Of a DNA stretch of 64,000 nt, positions 18,341-26,825 are shown piece by piece (position 1 is the stretch's first letter; each line of letters starts with the position of its first letter). Location: assembly GCA_035934555.1 (NCBI GenBank), contig DASYXT010000069.1, positions 36,821 to 100,820 on the forward strand, read 5' to 3'. A program made the position numbers and the translations under genes. The DNA comes from DASYXT01 sp035934555. GTDB lineage: Bacteria > Verrucomicrobiota > Verrucomicrobiia > Limisphaerales > UBA8199. The notes under the pieces were generated by a model. It was not told the DNA's origin, searched no databases, and worked only from the letters and a program-made list of their open reading frames with translations.

Positions 18341-21112
18341 CTACTGTACCATGCTCGGTCCGAAGTCCCCGGCGCTGACCACGACCAGTTTGGCGGGGTC
18401 AATGTGTGCGCGCAGGGCGGCGTTGACCTGCTCGGGAGTGAGCGTGCTGATGGTGTGTTCGAGCTGCGCCTCAAAGGCCATCGTGCGGTCCAGATAACGC
18501 AACGAAGCGAGCTGTCCCGCCAGGCCGGGGTCACTGGCTCGGCTGACCTGGCGCGCCTGCAAGTAGCCCCGGCGCGCATTATCGAGTTCCTCCTGGGTGA
18601 CGCCATCTTTGAGCAATCGCGCCAATTCCTCTTGAACGGCCGTTTCCACCCGCGCGATGTTCTGCGGATTGCAGATAGCGGTAATCAGAAGCGTGGCGCG
18701 GGAATCCTGCGCGGAAACACTGAGGCTGGAGCTGACGCCGTAGGAGAGGCCCTCTTTCTGGCGAATGCGGTCGCCGAGGCGCGAGGAGAGCGTGCCGCTG
18801 CCGAGGATGTAATTGCCCATCACCAGGGCGGGAAAGTCCGGGGCATCGTCGCGCAACGGGAACATCAGGCCTGCGCTGTAAGTGGCGTTGGCTTTGTCGG
18901 GCGTGTTGAGCTTGTGCTGTGCGCCGGGTATCTCGCGGACGATCGGCATCGGAACGCGCGCATAGGGCTGGGCCGCGGTCCACCCTTGGAAGGTCTGCTT
19001 GAGGATCGGCAGGCAAGCGTTCTCATCGAAATCGCCGACGATGGTGAGTTCCCCGGCTTGCGAGCCGAGGTAATCGTGGTACAGGCGGGCCACCTGCGCA
19101 TAGGTCGCCGCCTTGAGGCGGTCGATGGTTTCATCAACGGTCGGCAAATACCGGACATCATCTGCGGAATAGGGATTCAGCTCGCGAGAGAGCATGCGTG
19201 GACCAAGCGCGGCCGGCTCAGTGCGCATCTGTTCGAGCATCGCCAGGCGTTCCTCTTTCATGATGTCGAACTGCGGCTCGGGCAGGGCGGGTTCGCGCAG
19301 CACCTGACGCAGCAATTCGAGCACAGCGGGCAACGTGTCGCGCCGGGCCTGGATTGAAAAGCTCACACTGCCGAGCCCGCCCCCACCGGAACCGCCACCG
19401 CCGCGCCGGCCGCGGCCACGACCGCCGGCGCCTGCGCCCAAGGTGGCCTTCAACCGGTCAAGCTCGTCATGCAATTGCTGGTAGGAGAGTTTCTTCGTGC
19501 CGCGCAACATCAGCTCGGGAAGAAAACCTGCGGCAGATTCCATTCCTTTCAAATTGTTCTCATCGCCGTAATGCAACGTCAGGAACAGGTGCACTTCCTG
19601 GCCGCGGGATTTCTTTGGCAGGAAAGTGGCTTTGATGCCTTCGGGCAATTCCTGGCGCTGGACGCGCTTCTCGACATTGTCAGGCGTCGCATCGAAAACT
19701 TCGCCGGCGGCGATAACGGCGCGTCCCTTGTAATTGGCGACGAGCGCCTGCACATCGGGCGTGGGGGGAATCTCGATGCGCTCGGGCTTATCGGTGGGAA
19801 TGAACAGGCCGACGGTGCGGTTGTTGCGTTGGAGGTAATGCGCGGCGACGGCTTTCACCGCCTCCGGCGTGACCTGCTCGACCCAATCGCGATAGAGGAA
19901 ATAGAGGCGCCAATCGCCCTGTGCGGACCACTGGCTCAGTTGAACGGCAATCTGGCTGGTGTCGGCGGCTGCCAGGTCACGCGCCTTGAGGATTTGCTGT
20001 TTCGCGCGGTCCACTTCGGTGCTGGTGACGCCTTTTTCGCCTATGGTTTCGACGTTTGAAATAATCAGGTCGCGAACTTGATCGAGGGACCCTTCGGCCG
20101 GGACCTCGGCGTCGATACTGAACAGGCCGGGGTCATGGGCACGTTCGGCATAGGCGAAGACGCTGGCGGCCTTCTTGGTTTCGACCAGCGCCCGGTACAA
20201 ACGCCCGGAGGGCTGAGTGCTGAGGATATTAGCCAGCACCTGCAGCGCCGCGGTGTCGGGGTGCGGCGCGGCGGGGATGTGGTAAACAATGCCGATGGCG
20301 CCGACATCACCGACGCGGCGCAGCACGACGGTGCGTTCACCGTCCTGGGGCGGTTCTTCGGTGTAGGTGGTGGGGAGCTTGCGCTCGGGCCGGGGCAGCA
20401 CGCCGAAATAGTCCTGCACCCATCCGAGCGCCTTGGATTCCTCGAACTTGCCTGCGACGACGAGGATGATGTTGTCCGGCTGATAATATTTTTTGTAAAA
20501 GGCGCGCAGGTTTTCCACGGGGACGCGCTCGATGTCGCTGCGGTTGCCGATGGTGGGTTTGCCGTAATTGTGCCAGTTGTAGGCCGCGGCGCTGATGCGT
20601 TTGCCCAGCACGCCGGCGGGTGAGTTTTCTCCGCGCTCAAATTCATTGCGCACGACGGTCATTTCGGAGGCGAGGTCTTCGCCTTTGATGGTGCTGTTGA
20701 CGAGGCGGTCGGCTTCGAGATCGAGCGCGAACTTCAGATTCTCGTCACTGGCGGCCATGGTTTCGAAATAATTGACGCGATCGCTCGAAGTGCTGCCATT
20801 GAAGGAGGCGCCGTGCTCCTGGAGTGCTTTGGGAACAAGCGGATGGCGGGGTGTCCCTTTGAAGACCATGTGTTCGAGGAGGTGGGCCATGCCGGTTTCG
20901 CCGTAGCCTTCCTGGCGCGAGCCGACCAGGACCGTCATGTTGACGGTGACCTTGGATTGCGAATCGTCCGGGAACAACAATAAGCGCAAGCCATTGTCGA
21001 AATCATATTCGGTGATGCCTTCGACCGAGGCGACTTTGCGTGGTGGTTCCGAGGCGACGAGCGTCGCGGCGCCGAGCAGGCCGAGCAAGAGGAGAAGCTT
21101 GGTTCTGAGCAT
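18341..21112 (-). CDS. M16 family zinc metallopeptidase, fused two-half form
   Basis: The 923-residue product has a signal peptide (LLLLLGLLGAATLVAS). The first M16 half has the inverted zinc motif HLLEH at residues 77-81 and the distal Glu in VRNEFERGENSP. An inactive second half (GLSYGVSSSLS, LDNARRGYL) completes the clamshell. The length is typical of periplasmic pitrilysin/insulinase-like peptidases with both halves in one chain. A Gly/Arg-rich linker at residues about 558-579 joins the halves and is unusually repetitive. It probably degrades peptides in the periplasm. Confidence 0.92.
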   Translation of the reverse strand: MLRTKLLLLLGLLGAATLVASEPPRKVASVEGITEYDFDNGLRLLLFPDDSQSKVTVNMTVLVGSRQEGYGETGMAHLLEHMVFKGTPRHPLVPKALQEHGASFNGSTSSDRVNYFETMAASDENLKFALDLEADRLVNSTIKGEDLASEMTVVRNEFERGENSPAGVLGKRISAAAYNWHNYGKPTIGNRSDIERVPVENLRAFYKKYYQPDNIILVVAGKFEESKALGWVQDYFGVLPRPERKLPTTYTEEPPQDGERTVVLRRVGDVGAIGIVYHIPAAPHPDTAALQVLANILSTQPSGRLYRALVETKKAASVFAYAERAHDPGLFSIDAEVPAEGSLDQVRDLIISNVETIGEKGVTSTEVDRAKQQILKARDLAAADTSQIAVQLSQWSAQGDWRLYFLYRDWVEQVTPEAVKAVAAHYLQRNNRTVGLFIPTDKPERIEIPPTPDVQALVANYKGRAVIAAGEVFDATPDNVEKRVQRQELPEGIKATFLPKKSRGQEVHLFLTLHYGDENNLKGMESAAGFLPELMLRGTKKLSYQQLHDELDRLKATLGAGAGGRGRGRRGGGGSGGGGLGSVSFSIQARRDTLPAVLELLRQVLREPALPEPQFDIMKEERLAMLEQMRTEPAALGPRMLSRELNPYSADDVRYLPTVDETIDRLKAATYAQVARLYHDYLGSQAGELTIVGDFDENACLPILKQTFQGWTAAQPYARVPMPIVREIPGAQHKLNTPDKANATYSAGLMFPLRDDAPDFPALVMGNYILGSGTLSSRLGDRIRQKEGLSYGVSSSLSVSAQDSRATLLITAICNPQNIARVETAVQEELARLLKDGVTQEELDNARRGYLQARQVSRASDPGLAGQLASLRYLDRTMAFEAQLEHTISTLTPEQVNAALRAHIDPAKLVVVSAGDFGPSMVQ

Positions 21113-21166
21113 GGCCGAGATTGTGCCGCAAAAGGGCCTGATTCAAGCCTTTTCAAGGGAGCGGGC

Positions 21167-21270
21167 GGAGCGCGGACTTTAGTCCGCAGCAATGCACTAC
21201 CGTCAAATCGGCCCCAAACTCGACCCCGTGCGCCGTTCGGAAGCTGCTGCGGACTAAAGTCCCGCGCTCC
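21167..21270. repeat. Paired palindromic element, family A, copy 2
   Basis: The left arm reads GGAGCGCGGACTTTAG then TCCGCAGCAATGC; the right arm, 21243-21270, is close to its complement (GCTGCGGACTAAAGTCC then CGCGCTCC). Each arm is itself a palindrome (GCGGACTTTAGTCCGC). The 47 bases between them are unique. It fills the gap between the PPK2 and M16 genes. Confidence 0.8.
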
Positions 21271-21272
21271 AA

Positions 21273-22151
21273 TCACGCGTCGGCTTCGAGCACGCGCCGG
21301 ACTTTGGCCAGTTCCTTGCGTTGAGCGGCATCGACCTGGGGGTAGCGTAACTTGAGGGATTCGAGCGCATCAACGACAACCTCCGCCACGACCAGGCGCG
21401 AGAACCATTTGTGGTCGGCGGGGATGACGTACCACGGCGCGTCGGGCGTCGCGGTCTCGCGGATCAGGTCCTGGTAAGCCTTGGTGTAATCGTCCCAGTG
21501 TTTCCGTTCCGCGACGTCGGCCATCGAGAATTTCCAATTTTTGTCGGACTCTTCGAGGCGGCTGAGCAGGCGCCGGCGTTGCTCGGCTTTCGAGAGGTGA
21601 AGGAAGAACTTGCGGATGATGGTGCCGCTGCGGGCCATGTGCCGCTCGAAGCAACGAATGTCCTGGAAACGCTCGTCCCAAATATCTTTGGTTACGAGGG
21701 TTTTGGGCAGCTTTTGGCTCAGCAGGAACTCCGGGTGCACGCGCACGACGAGCACCTCTTCATAATAGGAGCGATTAAAGATGCCGATGCGGCCGCGTTC
21801 GGGCAGGTACTTGGTGGTGCGCCAGAGGAAATCGTGATTGAGCTCCTCCTCAGACGGCACCTTGAACGAATAGACCTGGCAGCCTTGCGGGTTGACGCCG
21901 GACATGACGTGTTTGATGGTGCCGTCTTTGCCGGCGGCGTCCATCGCCTGGAAGATCAGCAGCAACGACCATTGGTTCTGGGCGTAGAGGAGAGACTGGA
22001 GCTCGCTGAGGCGTTGCACACCTTCTTCCAGCCATTGCTGCGCGTGCTCCTTGGACTTGAGCTTCGCCGTGTGCGCCGGGTCAAAATCTTTGAGCGAAAA
22101 ATGTTTGCCGCCGGTGACGCGATAAAGTTTGGACAATTCGGTTCGTTTCAT
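21273..22151 (-). CDS. ppk2: Polyphosphate kinase 2 family protein
   Basis: The 292-residue product starts at the ATG at 22151 (MKRTELSKLYRV), the family start; a longer frame to 22505 adds unrelated sequence. The Walker A-like segment AMDAAGKDGTIKHVMSG, then FNRSYYEEVLVVRVHP, CFERHMARSGT and RLEESDKNWKFS, are typical of PPK2 enzymes that phosphorylate nucleotides from polyphosphate. The subclass (AMP or ADP, or both) cannot be decided by eye. It lies upstream of the M16 gene across the family A repeat. Confidence 0.92.
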   Translation of the reverse strand: MKRTELSKLYRVTGGKHFSLKDFDPAHTAKLKSKEHAQQWLEEGVQRLSELQSLLYAQNQWSLLLIFQAMDAAGKDGTIKHVMSGVNPQGCQVYSFKVPSEEELNHDFLWRTTKYLPERGRIGIFNRSYYEEVLVVRVHPEFLLSQKLPKTLVTKDIWDERFQDIRCFERHMARSGTIIRKFFLHLSKAEQRRRLLSRLEESDKNWKFSMADVAERKHWDDYTKAYQDLIRETATPDAPWYVIPADHKWFSRLVVAEVVVDALESLKLRYPQVDAAQRKELAKVRRVLEADA

Positions 22152-22284
22152 AATCCACGAGGCCCGGAAAGAGGGTAGCGCATGAGGGGCCGAATGGCAG
22201 CTTAATGTTAGCCACAGATTGCACGGATGGGAAACCCTTTGGTGGGACACGTTGCTGCGGGTTCGAGCCAGCCCTCGGAGCAGC

Positions 22285-22316
22285 CACACCTCCATAAATG
22301 GAGGTGTTAATGAGAA
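22285..22316. repeat. Short palindrome joined to a family B end (GGTGTTAATGAGA)
   Basis: CACCTCC and TGGAGGTG form a small palindrome which runs directly into GTTAATGAGA, the same terminal sequence that ends the 154-base element at 31.8-32.0 kb. It may be a solo end or a minimal derivative. Confidence 0.45.
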
Positions 22317-22335
22317 GGCTTCGGGGTTCGCTTCG

Positions 22336-22714
22336 CTATTCCCTCGCCGGCTTGGCTGCGCGGTAAAGCTCGAGCAGTTGCTGATTCTTCTGCAATAAGG
22401 CGGAGTCGCCGGAATCCGAAGCCAGGTGAGAGGCTGTCTCAGCGGTTGCCACCGCCTCCGAGAATTGCCCGGCCTCGGCGTACGCGGCGGCAAGCGTGCC
22501 GACAAAGATTGTGGTGCGGAAGTTGGTCAACTCGCAAGGCTCGGTGAGCATCCACGACAGCCTCAGCGCCGTTGCGCAGGGAAGGGTCGGGATTGGTCGC
22601 CAGAATCCAGGCGAGATTGTTCAGGGCCATGGTCAGGTCGGGCTCGTTGTTCAAAGCGGCACGGTAATGTCTGACCGCCCCGGCCGTATCGAGCGTCCCC
22701 TCAAATGACGTCAT
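22336..22714 (-). pseudogene. Frameshifted remnant of a TMTC-like TPR protein (C-terminal end)
   Basis: Two overlapping frames are each similar to the C-terminal end of the 725-residue TPR protein at 26826-29003. The first (22439-22714) reads NNLAWILATNPDPSLRNGAEA, matching CNNLAWMLATASDAALRDAG. The second (22336-22551) reads FVGTLAAAYAEAGQFSEAV...NQQLLELYRAAK, matching FVGTLAAAYAEAKRFEDAV...RQLLELYRSGK. A frameshift near 22530-22560 separates them. The membrane part is missing, so only a C-terminal fragment of a former gene remains. Confidence 0.75.
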
Positions 22715-23041
22715 CCCCCGCGGTTACGACCGGGCGGCGGCGCAAGGCGCAAGGCGCGGCCTGAAGCGGTGTTAATGAGACCCGGCGCGGCGCCTGGAAG
22801 CCCGAAAGGGGCCCCAGGGTTAGGCCTTTCCATGCGGGGCGGTAGCGGGGCGGTAGCGGGGCGCTGGCGTGGCATTAGCCCTTGGCGCTGTTCGGTGGGA
22901 AGCCACGTTGTGGTGATCGGTTTATAGCACGCCCCGGTCTTACGCACCCCCGAAACCCCGCTTGGCTGTGGCGGCTAAGAAGGAACCTCGGAGCACCCGG
23001 TCAATGAGGCGGACGAGCCGGTCCCGGCTCAAAGCACGGTT
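22715..23041. other. Degenerate intergenic DNA with one family B end
   Basis: GCCTGAAGCGGTGTTAATGAGA at 22761-22783 matches the end of the element inside the gene at 30587-32686. A direct repeat of GGCGGTAGCGGG lies near 22840-22860. No gene is supported. Its position next to the TPR remnant suggests the leftovers of a deleted TMTC-like gene. Confidence 0.4.
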
Positions 23042-23701
23042 TTAGCGGATTCCGTGAGCTGGATGAAGCGGAGCGCGGGCGGGGCGTGGGTCTGTCCCAT
23101 CAACAAACCCGTTAGATTTTGGCGCCCGGCGAACCGCCGCCGCCACGACGCAGGCCAGTCCCAGGAAGGCCGCCGGTCCAGGTTCGGGGACCAGGAGCAT
23201 GTATCCATTCAGCTCCGTACGGAAATCAGAAGGATTGACTGGTGGCGTGGCAAGGGGATTTCCGGTATATGCCACCGAGAACAAAGACGATACCCCCCAC
23301 ATATTGGGAATCCCCCCAAGGCTGTAGGCCTGCGCTTGCGCAAATGTAGCACCTGTCGTGGTGCCGTTCAGCGTGCTGTCCCAGAACTGCAATTGTATCC
23401 AGGCCGGCGATCCGGGGGAGACGCTTGAAATTGCCTGTACACCCCCGAGAAAAAAGCCAGCCAGGGCCGGGTCGGTGGAAAACGGGGTTGTGGCTACCAA
23501 CGTAAGATTTCCGGCTGACGGACCGGCCATCAACCCGGCCACATAATTCGGCCCACGGACCCGGGTGACACCGTCCGCGAAATATACGGCGGGATCCGTG
23601 GCCGGATTTCCGAAGTAATTCTCAAACAAAACAGTCCCTTGAGCCTCAGCGCTTAGGCAAAAGCAGAGGGTTATCAGTCCAAGGGCAGATGACTTTTTCA
23701 T
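23042..23701 (-). CDS. PEP-CTERM secreted protein, paralogue 1
   Basis: The 219-residue product has a signal peptide ending AEAQG, a beta-rich body and the sorting tail VPEPGPAAFLGLACVVAAA then RRA. The body is clearly paralogous to the proteins at 32954-33541 and 36520-37083, sharing NYFG.P.TDPAV, LMAGPSAG and LNGTTTGATFAQA. Unlike them it continues about 27 residues past the Arg cluster, where PEP-CTERM proteins normally stop, so the end may be frameshifted. Such proteins are sorted by an exosortase, which is not in this window. Confidence 0.85.
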   Translation of the reverse strand: MKKSSALGLITLCFCLSAEAQGTVLFENYFGNPATDPAVYFADGVTRVRGPNYVAGLMAGPSAGNLTLVATTPFSTDPALAGFFLGGVQAISSVSPGSPAWIQLQFWDSTLNGTTTGATFAQAQAYSLGGIPNMWGVSSLFSVAYTGNPLATPPVNPSDFRTELNGYMLLVPEPGPAAFLGLACVVAAAVRRAPKSNGFVDGTDPRPARAPLHPAHGIR

Positions 23702-23935
23702 GCAAGGAGAATCAGTCTTACTGAACTCTTGTCAAGCCAACACGCCGAAAGAAAAGGGAATGCAATCTCAAAGTGTTCTCGCCCACTGCCAATGTCAGGT
23801 CGCGTCAACGCGATTTGGATTGGAAAGTTGCAACTTGCGATAGAGTTGGTTGCACGGCCCATGACCCGTAGTGCGGCTTCCTCTCACCCTTGCGGGTTGC
23901 GCTTACAGTACATTTTCGGCAGGTTAAGCTCCTTG

Positions 23936-25591
23936 ATGGACTCCAATAGAATTAACCCCCAGGCGTGGTCATCCGATGCAACGATACGCAAGCTGGAGCT
24001 GTGGGTCGCAATTCTGCTGAGCGGCGCAGCCATTCTGCTCCACGTCCTGCGCATGCTCTATGCAGGTGGATTGTGGCGAGATGAAGCAGCGACGGCTCAC
24101 CTTGCATCCCATTTCTCGTTTAGCTACGTCGTCGCAAATTCGCAGTATGAGCTCTTCCCGGTGCTCTTCCCAGCCCTGCTTCATGTCTACTCCTGGGTGG
24201 CAGGTTCCGGCGACCTGGCCTTGCGCATCTTCGGCATGGGCGTGGGCGGACTGCTCCTGGCGGTACTGTGGTGGGACATGAAAATCATCCGCAGGAGTTT
24301 TCCCATGTTGAGTTTGGCCCTTGTCGGCTTTAATGGCGCTTTCATACGCTGGGGCGACGAGGTACGCGGCTACGGCCTGGGAATGGTTTTCCTCTTGCTA
24401 ACAGTGGGCTTGGGCTGGCAAGCGCTCGAGAATCCGACCGTGTGGCGTGTGACACTCGCGATGCTCAGCGCGGTTGCGAGTGTTCAATGCCTTTTCAACA
24501 ACGCTTCCCTCCTGCTTGCAGTGTGTGTGGGTTTGATGGCACTAGCGCTGTTGCGCGGCTCCCGTCGGCGCGCCGTCCAAGCGCTGCTGCTCGGCATCCC
24601 TGCGGCGCTCTCACTTCTCCCCTATATCCAGCCTCTCAGTAAGGTGCGCGACTGGGACATGATCATCCGTGTCCCAACGAACCTGGCAACACTCGTGCTA
24701 ACGATGATTGGCCTTCTTGCGGCTCCTGGGTTGTGGGTCGCGTTATGCTGGGTGCTGCTCTTCATTGTCATCCTGGTGGTTTGTTTTAAGAGCCAATTGA
24801 AAGACAACCCCCTTCAATTGAACAGCGACCAGCATCACGTCCTTGCTTTCTGTGGAATGGGAATGCTGCTGGGAATGATGGCATATTTCGCGCTGCTAAT
24901 GAGAGTGGGATACGGAACTGCGTTTTGGTATTACCTGCCACTGGCGGCCTTTATTGCCGTTTTCCTGGATGTTGCCTCCGACACTCTCCGAAGGCCGCGG
25001 GCGCGACTGGCGCGAATCGCCGTGGCGGTCGGTATTGCGCTAATTTCGTTCCCACCCACAATACAGCAATCCCAACTTCGCCAAACAAATGTGGACTTGG
25101 TGGCCTGGAAACTTGCTCAAACTGCGCGCCCACAGGACTTGATCATCGTCACACCTTGGTACAACGGAGTTTCATTCGACCGCTATTATAGCGGCTCCGC
25201 TCCGTGGATGACAGTGCCGTTGATGAATTTTCACAAATTCCACCGGTTTGACCTGGTAAAGCCGCAAATGATGTTTCCCGATATCAGGATGCCGATTCAG
25301 CCGATCATCGATAAGATTACGGAGACCCTCAAGGCTGGCAATCGAGTCTGGGTCACAGGGGCCGCAAGTTTTTTGAACCCTGACACGCCGGTTCCGAGGC
25401 TGGGGCCGGCACCCGATCCGCAATGGGGATGGTATGTAGGCGTTTATCATCTTGCATGGTCCGTTCACATAAATGTTGTTCTTGAAGAACATTCTACTAA
25501 TAGCGAAGTCATTGCCGTAAGTTCTGCAGGGGCGGTTTCCCCTTTTGAGGACCTGTCACTCAAGTGCTTCAAAGGCTGGTCGGGACTATAG
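23936..25591 (+). CDS. GT39-like polytopic membrane glycosyltransferase
   Basis: From ATG 23936 (MDSNRINPQ) the product has 551 residues; an in-frame start at 23729 would add a poorly conserved extension. A first helix is followed by YAGGLWRDEAATAHLA, the acidic loop typical of lipid-linked-sugar-dependent glycosyltransferases of the ArnT/PMT type. About ten further helices and a C-terminal soluble domain (from about residue 400) follow. It would transfer a sugar from a polyprenyl carrier outside the membrane; donor and acceptor are unknown. It starts the plus-strand run that continues with the secreted protease-like and TMTC-like genes. Confidence 0.7.
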   Translation: MDSNRINPQAWSSDATIRKLELWVAILLSGAAILLHVLRMLYAGGLWRDEAATAHLASHFSFSYVVANSQYELFPVLFPALLHVYSWVAGSGDLALRIFGMGVGGLLLAVLWWDMKIIRRSFPMLSLALVGFNGAFIRWGDEVRGYGLGMVFLLLTVGLGWQALENPTVWRVTLAMLSAVASVQCLFNNASLLLAVCVGLMALALLRGSRRRAVQALLLGIPAALSLLPYIQPLSKVRDWDMIIRVPTNLATLVLTMIGLLAAPGLWVALCWVLLFIVILVVCFKSQLKDNPLQLNSDQHHVLAFCGMGMLLGMMAYFALLMRVGYGTAFWYYLPLAAFIAVFLDVASDTLRRPRARLARIAVAVGIALISFPPTIQQSQLRQTNVDLVAWKLAQTARPQDLIIVTPWYNGVSFDRYYSGSAPWMTVPLMNFHKFHRFDLVKPQMMFPDIRMPIQPIIDKITETLKAGNRVWVTGAASFLNPDTPVPRLGPAPDPQWGWYVGVYHLAWSVHINVVLEEHSTNSEVIAVSSAGAVSPFEDLSLKCFKGWSGL

Positions 25592-25645
25592 CTTCCCGTT
25601 CGCAGTGTTGCACCCAGTCCGCAATTCGGGCAAAATGGGCGACTG

Positions 25646-26806
25646 ATGAAACACCAGTTCGTTGAATGGTTTAGCGTGTTCGGCATGACCCCGCGGAGAA
25701 CTGCCGGACGTGCGCGCGCCAGCAGGAGTACAGCGGTTTTGCTGGCCACCTTGTTAATTGCGCTGCCATTTTGCATGTTATCCCAGGTGCCCCCTGTTCC
25801 GCCTTCCGCTGCCGCACCCAAGGCGCTATTCGCGCCGGAGCTTTATGGAATGGGAACAAACTTCGTTGGCAGTGTCACGAATGGCCCAGCCGTCCTCGAT
25901 GCCGAAGAAATTGTGCGTACCAACGCTTCATTGAGGTACCCGGGCTTGCTTAGTCATCTTCGCACAGATTTGACGGCCGAGCAGCGCCAGGAAGCGCTCT
26001 CGATGAGCACCCAGAAAGTGTTCAGCGTCTATGCATATACCAATTTGGTTTTTAACCACTTCCTTCCCGACTCCCTGAATCATCTGGTGTGGACCAACTT
26101 CATCGCCCACACCAATGGCCGGACCATGCGGATTTGGAGCGAGCGCACCTTCCCTCAGGGCTGGCCGGAAAAGCCGCCCTTGGCCAAATGGGACCACCAT
26201 TGCCTGATGTGGGGTATGAAAGGCGAGACGGCCCTCAGCCCTGCGTGGGAAGCGCAAGGCGCTCCCGGCCAAATCCCCATCACGCTCCTGACGAGGCGCC
26301 ATGGATACGCCCGCGGCCACGACATGGGCCCGGACGGTTTCCATAAAATCAATGCCGGCAAAAGGGTGTGGTTTCTTACCAAGGATGATGTTGTGGTGGT
26401 GGCCAGAATCGCCCGCGAGGTGGTGCGGACCATGAGCGGCAGTGGCCGGGATTATACTATGTTCCTCTTTGATAGGGATGTGCCTGAGGAGGTCGAGACG
26501 TTGCGGGTGGTTTCACCCCAGGAATTTATGGCGCGTTACCAGTTCGTTCCCGGAGCGCCATGGGTCCTTTTCGAAACCGAGCAGTTGGGCAACGTCAGCG
26601 CAAACGTGCCCGGATTCACAGTGCCGACCTGGAAAGGCGGGGATTCAGGGTCGCCAAATTTGTTAGCTCTGCCGGGAGAACTGGGTTTTGTTGCCGGCCG
26701 TTCGACCTCAGGCGCCAGCCCCGAAATGCAGGCAGATATGGATGAGTTGTGCCGCCAGGAGCACCTCGACCCGAGCAAATATCAGTTGAGCTGGATCCAC
26801 TTGTAG
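25646..26806 (+). CDS. Secreted protein with trypsin-like GDSG motif
   Basis: The 386-residue product has a long signal segment (STAVLLATLLIALPFCML). The body contains LLTRRHGYARGHDMG and, 130 residues later, WKGGDSGSPNLLALPGELGFVAGRS. These match the His-bearing and Ser-bearing (GDSG.P) segments of chymotrypsin-fold peptidases; a catalytic Asp is not obvious. A peptidase activity is therefore an inference. It lies 20 bases before the TMTC-like gene and 54 bases after the glycosyltransferase gene, in one apparent operon. Confidence 0.55.
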   Translation: MKHQFVEWFSVFGMTPRRTAGRARASRSTAVLLATLLIALPFCMLSQVPPVPPSAAAPKALFAPELYGMGTNFVGSVTNGPAVLDAEEIVRTNASLRYPGLLSHLRTDLTAEQRQEALSMSTQKVFSVYAYTNLVFNHFLPDSLNHLVWTNFIAHTNGRTMRIWSERTFPQGWPEKPPLAKWDHHCLMWGMKGETALSPAWEAQGAPGQIPITLLTRRHGYARGHDMGPDGFHKINAGKRVWFLTKDDVVVVARIAREVVRTMSGSGRDYTMFLFDRDVPEEVETLRVVSPQEFMARYQFVPGAPWVLFETEQLGNVSANVPGFTVPTWKGGDSGSPNLLALPGELGFVAGRSTSGASPEMQADMDELCRQEHLDPSKYQLSWIHL

Positions 26807-26825
26807 GAGATGTAAGGAATCTCTG

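Noticed and set aside
22152..22505. The N-terminal extension of the PPK2 frame to 22505
   Set aside because: PPK2 proteins start at MKRTELSKLYRV-like sequence, and the extension overlaps the TPR remnant and a palindrome.
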